Shown here in pieces: positions 32,795-41,524 of a stretch of 64,000 bases of DNA. This stretch comes from Macrothele yani (lineage: Eukaryota; Arthropoda; Arachnida; Araneae; Macrothelidae). Location of the stretch: the NCBI GenBank assembly GCA_039090855.1, contig CM076999.1, forward strand, positions 116,497,072 to 116,561,071, given 5' to 3'. Within the stretch, counting starts at the first letter, position 1; every line of letters starts with the position of its first letter. Under the pieces are notes generated by a model. The model had not been told where the DNA came from. It did no database searches and saw only the letters and a list, made by a program, of their open reading frames with translations. The position numbers were made by a program, and so were the translations under genes.

Positions 32795-33241
32795 AAAAAA
32801 AAAAAAAAAAAAAAAAAAAGAATCATGTCCATTACTAAATACAACTTATATCTGCAGCTAACACAAACTACTGTTCTCTCAGACAAACTAGGTAAGTTAT
32901 CGGTGTCAGTAATTTTCACTCTTCTCCCGGCTAAGGGTACAGGCTCATTCTTAAATCTTAAATGAAACTTAGGCTTTGTTTCAGTAATAGTACCGCTATT
33001 ATTCGTGTTGGGGGAGGGGAGCTTCCATTTTCCATTTCCCCTCCTCACTCGTGCAAGTTGTATCAGAGACCCAACCACACCTGGGGCTGTGCAATAAATA
33101 TTCTGTTGTCACTTCCTCCTCATAAAGCATGGCTTTAATAATCTTAAGTAACTTATGGGATTTTACTAGGAAATTTTTTTTTTCTTCTTCTTTCTTTCTT
33201 CTTTTTTCTTTCTTCTTTTTCTTCTTCTTCTTTAATAGCTT

Positions 33242-33946
33242 TTGCAGAACAACTATTTTCAATTTGGGAAAACTTTTTTCATTCAAAAATCGGGGCTAGC
33301 AATGGGCTCCCCACTCTCCCCACTCTTAGCTAACTATTATGTGGGAAAACTAGAAGAAAAGATACTAGTACAACCCACATACTTCTGCTTATATAGCAGA
33401 TACATGGATGACATCTTATTTATAATAGATAGCTCAGAAATTATTCCAGAAAGAATTCTAGACTCATTCAATGAATTAGATGATTCCCTTAAGTTCACTA
33501 TTGAACTTCAAAAAGAAAGAAGAATAAACTTCTTAGATATTACTATCTATTATGAAGATGAAAAATTCCTCACTAGTTGGTATAAAAAACCAATGAATAC
33601 TAAAAGACTACTGGATTTCAATTCGTATCACCCAGTTTCTATTAAGAAGAATGTAGCAAGTCAGTTTTTAGAAAAAATTAATAAAATAGTTTCTACAGCA
33701 GATAAAAAAGAAGCCCAAAAAGAAGAGCTTAAAGTCATACTTGCAGAGAATAACTATCCTAAAGAAGAAATTGAGAAGCTTCTGAATTTTAATGGTACGA
33801 AGAACCCACAAAAGCAACAAGTAAAATTCACTAGAAAAATTTCTTATCACAAAGGTTTATTTGAGGCTTTAAAGAGAATTAGTAAAAAATACAATATTAG
33901 GCTAGCTCCAAGTTTAGAGAATAAAGTTAAAAAATTTTTTCCCTAA
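33242..33946 (+). pseudogene. Penelope-like reverse transcriptase, C-terminal part
   Basis: 234 open residues. SGLAMGSPLSPLLANYYV is the palm motif preceding the catalytic box, and YSRYMDDILFIID carries the YxDD active site. RRINFLDITI and SWYKKPMNTKRLLDFNSYHP follow as expected for Penelope-like enzymes, with basic lysine-rich thumb and linker regions to the end. The fingers and first catalytic aspartate are missing 5'. The frame ends at a run of A and T (about 33931-33941); a one-base slip there separates it from the endonuclease, which resumes immediately in another frame. In an intact copy both would be one protein. Confidence 0.9.
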
Positions 33947-34321
33947 AATAGTTCAAAGAGAAGAAGATATTTTAAAAATGCAAGGAGTAGTTTATGAAGT
34001 AAATTGTAGTTGTGGACTATCTTACATAGGGGAAACAGGTCACAGACTAGAAACTCGTATAGCTGAGCATAAAGCAGCTATAAAAAATTGCTCCAACAAG
34101 ACTGGATTAGATAGGCATGTTAGAGAAACTGGGCACAGCATGGATTGGAATTCCCTTAAAGTAATCAGTTTCCAAAGCAATTTCCAAAAAGAAAACTGAA
34201 AGAAGGAATAGAGATTGAGAAAAATCAAAATTCCATCATCAATGACTGCAAAGGATTTTCCCTGCCTAACATCTGGCAGGATTTGTTGAAAAATAACCTA
34301 AACCGTCAAGGTAAACCGTAA
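33945..34321 (+). pseudogene. Penelope-like GIY-YIG endonuclease domain
   Basis: Reads QGVVYEVNCSCGLSYIGETG, that is, the VVY...YIGET pair, then HRLETRIAEHKAAI with the conserved arginine and EH. It next reads LDRHVRETGHSMDW with the H...GH motif of Penelope-type GIY-YIG enzymes. A second frame slip near 34190 leads to LKEGIEIEKNQNSIINDCKG and FSLPNIW, the usual C-terminal block, and a stop at 34319. The CxC before YIG is a typical Penelope feature. Broken by two frameshifts relative to the polymerase and its own tail. Confidence 0.9.
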
Positions 34322-34359
34322 CCGTGAAAGTGACAAGGAAAAAGTGACAACAAGTCAGC

Positions 34360-34388
34360 CTGAAGAAGGAGAAGAGTTTTCTCCGAAA
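34360..34388 (+). other. hammerhead-core-like hairpin in the Penelope terminus
   Basis: CTGAAGA (34360-34366, fits CUGANGA), hairpin GGAGAA/TTCTCC, then GAAA (34385-34388). The same block is conserved in both arms of the palindromic copy at 38.2-38.4 kb. An AATTT/AAATT pairing after GAAA could be stem III, but stem I was not found and one extra A sits before stem II. Confidence 0.3.
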
Positions 34389-34914
34389 ATTTGCTATTAA
34401 AGAAAAAATTTCCTAGTAAAATCCCATAAGTTACTTAAGATTATTAATTCAATTAAACTAGGAAGCCATTTCTCAACATGAGCTTTATTCAAAGCATGGC
34501 TTTTTTGCCCATCAGTCTGCATCCTCCTGTTTCAGGGCAGTTTACACATTCTGTCACTAAACACTGCAGGCTAGTTTCATCCGAGGCAAGCATCCTGTCG
34601 TTAACTGTAAACAACATCTGGAGCAAAACTATGTACGGCCCCAATTTCTGGATGTAGAGCATAATATAACTGAATAAGCACTATCCTCCTGGCCTTGACA
34701 TTCATTCTGTAATAATAATACAACTTCTGATGATTTGCAGTAAAATGAAAAACACGCAATGAGTCTTTTTTTTTTTTTTCTAGAGTAGAAAATTTTCCAT
34801 TCCAAACTTTTTATTTTCTTTAAACCTAGTTGCCCGACCAGGCAACTAGATTTCATTTTTACTTGCCCAGGCCAATAATTTACATATCTCGGGCATGGTA
34901 TTTTTCAAGGCCTG

Positions 34915-35950
34915 AGCCTCCTACAAGTATTTACAAAATCTTCACTACAGTACTGTCACATTGCTTGAAGAAAACACTGCACGTGGTGCAATCAAGAGAA
35001 TAAGCTGAATTCAGGAGTAACTACAGCTCTACCCCCCCCCTCCCCACAAAAAGAAAAAAAATCCGAAAAAAAATTTCAGCGATATATTCAATGAGAAGTT
35101 TAAACAATATCTTCGATTAAATTACTTATCTAGCATACTGATTAAATGTAGCGAACACATTGATTAAAAGTCTATATGCTACACAAATCAAGTATTAATT
35201 TTTAATCGTTGCCGTACTACAGAACATTATTTTTGCACGTTAATTTCTAAAATAAAAAGCCATCACACATGCGCAGTTTTATAATTAAGAATTCCATCCA
35301 AATCAGTCAATTCTCACAGAAGTTATTGTGCAAAAATCCTGAAGAACAAATCTTGCACATGTGCACAATGCCCCCACGAGTGCTGATAACCACTTTCAGT
35401 AGGATTGGTCTACTACAAGTCCTGAATAGCAAACCGAAATTTCGTCATGTTGGGCTATCGATTTGGGCTCAAAAATTCCACAGATTGAAAATCAGTTTCA
35501 ATTTTTTGTCTATGATAACTACGTTCTGAGATAGCATTTCAAACTGAGAGTAATAAAGGCTACTGCTCCAATGCCAGACACCCCACGACGGCCTACTGAG
35601 AAGTTGTAACTTAGGGGACAAACAATGCATTATCTGAAAAGGAGGAGGAGGGGGGGGGTAAACATAGCGAGATAGACATGCCCAAAGCTGGGACAGTTCA
35701 GTTTACGCATGGCACAAGCTTTAGTGCATGAAACGAAGCAAAACTATAACCTAAAACATGTTTGAAAACTACAGATGAAGTTTTCCCACATAAGCACGTG
35801 TAGCTGAAAAGTTTATTCCTAACTCACAGCTACACTTTATTTTAAATGGATTAAGTTAAATTTAAAAAAATTCTAATAGTGGGGGTGCAAAATCTTCTGG
35901 AGAAAAACAAATCTGGGTGAAATGCTAGATCCGTAAAATTAACTCTAAGC
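34915..35950. other. unassigned intron DNA
   Basis: C- and G-rich homopolymer runs near 35031-35041 and 35652. No coding domain is recognised; the open frame at 35269-35529 has no family resemblance. Confidence 0.3.
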
Positions 35951-35962
35951 ATTTACAATTAC

Positions 35963-36230
35963 ATGCGAGTAGATGTTAATAAACATAACATTTTGAATAT
36001 AAAACAATTATATCAATATGCTTTGGGATCAAATATGTTTAAAAGGATTAAACAGAATGTAGATATAAATTTTGATATCCATAATTATGAAACTAAAAAT
36101 AGATTTCAGATAAAGCCAGGCTTGCCAAGAACACAACAAATGAAACAAAGTATCAACTATTAGGGACCAACTTTTTGGAATTTTTAATCTGAAGAACTAA
36201 AACATTAATAATTACAACTTGTTTAAAAAT
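35963..36230 (+). pseudogene. LINE ORF2 C-terminal fragment (CR1/jockey-like)
   Basis: The frame reads NKHNILNIKQLYQYALGSNM FKR (two parts), then FDIHNYETKNRF, then QSINYxGPTFWN around a stop and SEELK. This order (IxxlyxYxxxxFmyk, H.YnTR, qs..Y.GpklWN.Lp.eiK) is the C-terminus of many CR1/jockey-type ORF2 proteins. The polymerase domain is absent, and a stop lies inside the GP-WN motif. Confidence 0.6.
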
Positions 36231-36477
36231 ATTAAAAACATACTTGCTTAATTTATAAAATAAAAAACCCTCAAATTACTATTAACATTTCAATCATTTT
36301 CTAATTGCTACTAATATTTGCTAACAACTGCATGACCTGCCTACTATTTACCTTAACTCTTTGATAACTTTTACATAACTTGTATTTACACAGAAAAACT
36401 TTTTAGATATCCTTAGTGATAACCCAAGTGCGTGAGCTTCACCTATATGATATTCTAAGTTTCCAATAACATGCTGA

Positions 36478-37796
36478 AATGTCATTTTTGACGAAAAATA
36501 TGAGTCCTTTATGAAAAGATTCTCTGGTTGTGATAAAACTTTTTGCATGTTGTCTGCAGGTCTCCGTGTATGGCATAAAGAGAAAACTCATTGATAACTT
36601 TAAAATCTCTAAAATTCTTAAAATTACTGTAGTTCCTACTAAAATGCAATATGATACAGCGAATACAAATTGGGTAAACATACAAGCGAATTGAAAAAAA
36701 AAAAAAAAAAAGACGAATTGGGATATATTAAAAAAATAATAATAATAATACATCAAAAAATGAATTGGGAGAACATACCTTTAACTGTAGCACCATTTGT
36801 TGAGTCATTAAGCTGTTCCAATCACGTCTTCGATACGACGGGATTCCCTCTAGGCATAAACAATGCTGAAATTCTATTCTCAACCAAGTATGTCACCAAA
36901 CTTCACACACAAAAAAAGGAATATGAATAAACCCACACAAGCACCAACTTAAAACACTAAAATTACGCAGTAAGAAAACGGTCGAACTCTTGTAGTGTAC
37001 AACGTAAAAACACAGCTGGAATACCAAATACTGCCTTAGAATGAAGTGGAAAAAGATACTAAATAACACAAAAACCTCATGAAATGGCAAATCACGGTGA
37101 CCTAAGCATAAGGAATGATGTCCTTCGAAAAAGAATATCGGAAGGACATCATTCCTTATGTTTAGGTCACCGTGATTTGCCATTTCATGAGGTTTTGTGT
37201 TATTTAGTATCTTTTTCCACTTCATTCTAAGGCAGTATTTGGTATTCCAGCCGTGTTTTTACGTTGTACACGACAAGAGTTCGACCGTTTTAAATTACTC
37301 CATAATTTTTTAGTGTTTTAAGTTGATGCTTGTGTGGGTTTTTCATATTCCTTTTTTTTTTTTTTTTGTGACATACTAGGTTGAGAATAGAATTTCAGCA
37401 TTGTTTATGCCTAGAGGGAATCCCGTCGTATCGAAGACGTGATTGGAACAGCTTAATGACTCAACAAATGGTGCTACAGTTAAAGGTATGTTCTACCAAT
37501 TAATTTTTTGATGTATTATTATTATTTTTTTTTTAATATATCCTAATTCATTCCAATTCGTCTTTTTTTTCTTTTTTTTGAATTCGCTTGTATGTTCACC
37601 CAATTTGCATTTGCTGTAACATATTGCATTTCAGTAGGAACTACAGTAATTTTAAGAATTTTAGAGATTTTAAAATTATCAATGAGTTTTCTCCTTATGC
37701 CATACACAGAGACCTGGAGACAACATACAAAAAGTTTTATCACAAACACAGAATCTTTTCATAAAGGACTCATGTTTTTCATCAAAAATAACTTTT
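36478..37796. repeat. large palindrome, ~650-bp arms, ~12-base loop
   Basis: Arms 36478-37121 and 37133-37796 mirror each other with roughly 5-10 percent visible differences. Examples are CAAATCACGGTGACCTAAGC against GTTTAGGTCACCGTGATTTG, and GTCTTCGATACGACGGGATT against its complement near 37420. Homopolymer tracts in each arm differ in length. The turn is at CCTTCGAAAAAGAATATCGGAAGG. It lies in the RCE1 intron between exons 39563 and 31389. No terminal motif of a transposon was found at the outer ends. Confidence 0.92.
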
Positions 37797-37939
37797 ATTT
37801 ATCAAGTATGGAGATCAAGGCTTCAGTCAGGTCATTAATGACCTTTTCCCTGGCTGTTACAATAATTACTTTTGTTACACTCAAATGTAAATATAAACTT
37901 GATCTAATGTATGATGTAACAGCTAAAACAATAAAATAA
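37592..37939 (+). other. possible degenerate chemoreceptor-like exon
   Basis: A 115-residue frame begins in the right palindrome arm (MFTQFAFAVTYCISVGTTVI) and continues past its end. It is rich in hydrophobic segments and ends NNFYLSSMEIKASVRSLMTF then SLAVTIITFVTLKCKYK. The layout (a short LS.....R segment and a hydrophobic TM-like tail with ...VT...F) is loosely like the last helix of arthropod gustatory receptors, but the TYxxxxxQF signature is missing. A mirrored, diverged copy of its first part lies in the left arm at 36439-36756. Low-confidence idea only. Confidence 0.2.
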
Positions 37940-37949
37940 TTATTATTAA

Positions 37950-39120
37950 AAAATATTTCTCTTTGTAAAGAGTAAAAACAACCTTCTATCCACAGTTTGT
38001 TAATGTGTGCCATTTTCTTAGCAGATGATATTTTAACTGCAGCAAGTTTCTTTGGTGTCCATCTAACACACTGTTGCCAGTTTCAATTCTTTGAACTTTG
38101 AATAAAGCTCATGTTGAGACTTGACTTCCTAAGTTTCTTAATTCAATTACTAATCACAACTTCTATTATAGGAATTCTTACTAGGAATTTTTTTTTTATT
38201 TAAATTGCAAATTTTCGGAGAAAACTCTTCTCCTTCTTCAGGCTGTCTTTTGTTGTCACTTATTCCCATCACTATCGTGGTTACGGTTAACCTTGATGGT
38301 TACATTTATTTTCCGTGCCTAACATGTGGCAGAATTTGATGAAAAATAACCGTAACCGTGATAGTGACCGGAATAAGTGACAACAAAAGACAGCCTGAAG
38401 AAGGAGAAGCATTTTCTCTGAAAATTTGCAATTTAAATAGAAAAAAATTCCTAGTAAGAATTCTCATATTAGAAGTTGAGATTAGTCTTTGAAATTTTTA
38501 TTTCCAGTAATTTCTTATCAAAAATGTTTCAAAAATGAATATTTCTCTTTGTAAAGAGCAAAAACATAACCTTCTATCCACAGCGTGTTTACATTGCACC
38601 ATTTTCTTAGCAAACAATATTTAACTGCAGCAGATGTTTCTTTTGTGTTCATCTAATATGCTGTTGTTAGTTTCAATTCTTTGAACTTCTTTTATTTTCT
38701 GTAATTTCTTATCAAAAACATGTCAAAATTGAATATTCTCTTCGTAAAGAGCAAAAACATAATCTTCCATCCACAGCTTGTTTACACAAGCCATTTTCTT
38801 AGCAGATGATATTTAACTGCAGCAGATGTTTCTTTCATGTTCATCTAAAACGCTGTTGCCAGTTTCAATTCTCTGAACTTCTATTTTTTGTAATTTTTTT
38901 TCTTATCACAAACATGCCAAGAATGAATATTTATCTTTGTAAAGAGTAAAAACATAATCTTCTATCCACAGATTTTTTACATAAGCCATTTTCTTAGCAG
39001 ATGATATTTAACTGCAGCAGAAGTTTCTTTCGTGTTCATCTAACACGCTGCTGTCAGTTTCAATTCTTTGAACTTCTTTTTATTTTCTATAATTTCTTAT
39101 CAAAAACATTTCAAAAATGT
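37950..39120 (+). repeat. ~192-bp tandem repeat, four copies, split by a Penelope terminus
   Basis: TTTGTAAAGAGYAAAAACA occurs at about 37964, 38548, 38740 and 38935. Copies 2-4 are spaced 192 and 195 bp. Each carries CCATTTTCTTAGCAGATGAT, TTTAACTGCAGCAG and CCAGTTTCAATTCTTTGAAC. Between copies 1 and 2 lies the palindromic retroelement piece at 38103-38486, whose removal restores the spacing. Confidence 0.9.
38103..38486. mobile_element. Penelope-like termini in head-to-head palindrome
   Basis: The 3' terminal region of the 33-34 kb element appears twice here: minus-strand at 38103-38305, plus-strand at 38325-38480. Both contain AGCCTGAAGAAGGAGAAG, the TTCCTAGTAAGAATTC block and GTGACAACAAAAGACAG. 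The 7-bp CTTTGAA lies at 38096-38102 and 38487-38493, a target duplication. There is no coding sequence. Confidence 0.85.
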
Positions 39121-39304
39121 GGGAACATCCTGTATGCCAGGTTTGCTTCCCTTCATGGCCTATTTCTTAAATGGACATCACTTCAGTGGTGTATGTGGGA
39201 TATCTGGCATCAAAATTTTTGCCCTTGAAATCTATTGAGTAGTATTTCCATGGGATCTTGGCTCTAGTGGAATGTTGGCAAAAGATTACAGAAAATAATA
39301 GCCA

Positions 39305-39381
39305 ATACTTTGCAAAATGAGGTGTGTATGGCTTTCTTTGCATACTTTGCAAAATGAGGTGTGTATGGCTTTCTTTGCATC
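39305..39381 (+). repeat. 37-bp direct duplication
   Basis: CTTTGCAAAATGAGGTGTGT plus ATGGCTTTCTTTGCATA occurs twice back to back, essentially identical, so it is recent. Confidence 0.85.
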
Positions 39382-39562
39382 ATTAAACTTTTTAGCTGAA
39401 AACAGGATAAACTTTAGACTCATCCTGGTACCACTACCCATTCATTTAAAAAGAAGAAGAAAAAAAAAGTAACACATGCAGAAACACACACCTATAAAAT
39501 GAATCTCAATAAAGGAATATTATAAAACTGTGGACTGCAAAATTTACAAACAAGTTACTTAC

Positions 39563-39631
39563 ATGACTGAAAAATGGCACTTTTGAGCGGTACACCTAGA
39601 TCTAATTTTTCCTTCAGATGATGGAGATGAG
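39563..39631 (-). CDS. RCE1: RCE1 coding exon
   Basis: 69 bases between AG (minus strand TTTTTCAG) and GTAAGT. With the split alanine from the previous exon it reads AHLHHLKEKLDLGVPLKSAI then FQS. AHLHH contains the first catalytic histidine of the RCE1/ABI family, in the usual place about 30 residues after the EExxxR glutamates. Phase is consistent on both sides. The surrounding introns are 8.1 kb each and full of transposons, yet the exon is undamaged. Confidence 0.93.
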
Positions 39632-39959
39632 CTGAAAAATGGGTGCGATAAGTGACAGCAATAAACCATTACAAACAGCACAAAACTGGTAACTTTTGAC
39701 AACTTGAAAAAACAACAACTGAAATGTCAGTGAAATACTTATAAATATATACAGCAATTCTCTTAATCTTTGAAAAATCAAGAAAATTTCACAAAAATAC
39801 TAGAATAAATAAGCAACTAAACTGACAATGAACAAAGGTAAGTAGCAAGACCTTTCTGAAGTCTATTTTTCATGTAATAATAACAGCAATTTACTTTTAG
39901 CCCTTTGTTTTCCCAGTTTGATTACTGGGAAAAAGGGATAAAAATTAATGGAGATTATT

Positions 39960-40097
39960 TAACTCACTTTGCTTTGCTGATGACATAGTCATTGTTGCAA
40001 CTGCCCCTTCAGAACTGCAGAGTATGATCCAGGGACTTGCTGACAAGAGTTAAGAAGTGGGATTAAAAATGAATTTTCAGAAAACAAAACTGATGTA
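39960..40097 (+). pseudogene. RTE-like LINE ORF2, piece 1 (reverse-transcriptase active site)
   Basis: Reads CFADDIVIVATAPSELQSMI, the FADD catalytic box, then a stop and EVGLKMNFQKTKLMY. The upstream part of the polymerase is not recognisable. The frame continues after a mariner insertion at 40098-41256. Confidence 0.75.
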
Positions 40098-41256
40098 TTA
40101 GGGGTATGCAAAAGTTTCTGCTGTTTTAAGGAGAAAGGAGACAGGAACAATCAAGAAACCAGTGCACATTTATTCAACAAAATATTGGCTATTAGCATCA
40201 ATGACCTTTTGCCATTTTTCAGGCAACAAATAATGAATGCCCCTGTAATAGAAGGACTCCGGTTTTGAGCTGAAGAACGCAGTGATGAAATTTTCCACGT
40301 CTGGAACTGTGGTAAACCACTGTTGGGTTAGGGCATGTTGTATAGAGCTCAACAGAGTAAGCTGAGTTCGGTAAAACCTCCCAGTGTAACTGTTCAAGGG
40401 TAGATTTCATGGTGGTACTGACATGTGGTCTGGCATTATCATGTAACAGGATGACTGGGCAGCGTCCTTTACCTGTCCATGGGTGTTTTTGCTCTATTGT
40501 GGTGTTCAGTTTCATCAACTGATTGCTATATTGTTGTGCAGTGATTGTTTCACCTGGTTTAAACAGTTCAAAGTACAGCACTCCACGCATATCCCACCAC
40601 ATACTCAACAGGACCTTTTCCTCAGTGGATGTTGATGGCTGGCCTGTGTCGACCCAGGATCACTCGCGTATGGGGTTGTCGCAATAAACCCATTTTTCAT
40701 CCCTGGTGACAACCTTCCACAAGTAATTCTTCCCTTGAAACCTCTTCAGCGACGACATACAGATGCCCAATCGTTGACCAATATTATATTCCGTTAAAGT
40801 ATGCATAACCCACTTACTGATCTTCTGGATCTTCCCTAACGCCTGTAGACGCCGTACCACCATTGATTGAGCCACTTTCAAACGTTTCACCAGTTGCATG
40901 GTTGATTGTGTGGCATCCTCTTGCAACAGCGATTCCAGCTCCTCGTCTGCAAGTTCCTGCGGTCTACCTGCATGTGGCTTGTCTTCCAAGCTTAGATCAA
41001 CTTTCTTAAACCTGGCAGACCATTCTTGACATGTCCGCTCACCCAAAACCGTTTCGCCATACGCCTGACATATTGAACCGTATGCTTCACTCACACTTTT
41101 TCTAAATTAAACATGAATAACAAACAGTGCCGCAAATAAACTTTATCGACCGCCACGCTTGGCTTTATGTACGAACTGACAGCATAGGTCGCCTGCTGGT
41201 TAGACCCCTGCAGCACTTGCTAGCTGGGGCGGTGGAGACTTTTGCATACCCCTAAA
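40098..41256 (-). mobile_element. mariner transposon (mariner-3), nearly full length
   Basis: The ends TTAGGGGTATGCAAAAGT (left) and, inverted, TTTAGGGGTATGCAAAAGTC (right) are flanked by TA. About 1.16 kb, slightly shorter than the usual 1.3 kb. It sits inside a LINE reverse-transcriptase frame. Confidence 0.9.
40170..41094 (-). pseudogene. mariner transposase (DD34D), one stop and one frameshift
   Basis: The cut-and-paste transposase is almost complete. The N-terminal helix-turn-helix region reads SEAYGSICQAYGETVLGERT CQEW, then LEDKPHAGRPQELADEE. The linker motif is WVMHTLTEYN (consensus WVPHeL). The catalytic region has VVTRDEKWVYCDNP (first D) and VILLHDNARPHVSTTMK (second D). The YSPDLAPSDYHLF region is decayed after a frameshift near 40345. 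An in-frame TGA at 40660-40662 replaces the codon before SW. It ends KWQKVIDANSQYFVE, the normal mariner tail. About 15 N-terminal residues appear lost. Confidence 0.88.
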
Positions 41257-41524
41257 TACGATGCTTTTACAAAAAATGAAGATTTATCAATTGATGGGGA
41301 AAAGCTGGAGATAACCGATACCTACATTTACCTTGGACAGCAGAAATCAAGCAAGGGTCACATTGATGGAGAAATTAATCGGTGCAGAAAACTTGATTGG
41401 AGAGATTTTGGAAGAAACAGTACAATTTTCAAGAGCAATATGCCATTATGTCTTAAAAGAAAAGTGTTTAATCAATGCATCCTTCCAGTTCTTACATATG
41501 GAGCAGGGACATGAACCTTAACTA
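41257..41524 (+). pseudogene. RTE-like LINE ORF2, piece 2
   Basis: Continues from piece 1: DGEKLEITDTYIYLGQQKSS, INRCRKLDWRDFGRN, LCLKRKVFNQCILPVLTYGA, then GT-stop-TLTT, where relatives have ETWTLT. The tryptophan codon is now TGA. The frame is then cut by Tc1-D. Confidence 0.8.

Larger units (their letters stand above)
33137..34490 (+). mobile_element. Penelope-like retroelement with 13-bp target duplication
   Basis: AAAGCATGGCTTT occurs at 33124-33136 and again at 34491-34503, delimiting the insert. A 44-bp perfect inverted repeat lies near the ends (33136-33179 and 34404-34447, containing CTTAAGTAACTTATGGGA), the partial inverted terminal repeat known from this class. Between them are a pyrimidine-rich stretch, the end of a reverse transcriptase and a GIY-YIG endonuclease. 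It is 5'-truncated: no N-terminal half of the polymerase is present. The 3' end reads CTCAACATGAGCTTTATTC, the same end as the copy at 38103. Confidence 0.88.
32004..34914 (-). mobile_element. hAT-like element containing a Penelope-like insertion
   Basis: The tips CAGGGCTTGAAACCTATC (left) and, inverted, CAGGCCTTGAAAAATACCATGCCC (right) both lead into repeated TTGCCCAG/TGGGCAAGTA text. A 5-bp direct repeat AGCCT flanks the tips exactly (31999-32003 and 34915-34919), as in the 5-bp-duplicating hAT group. A transposase N-terminal fragment on the minus strand agrees with the class. The Penelope-like element at 33137-34490 is nested inside. Confidence 0.6.
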
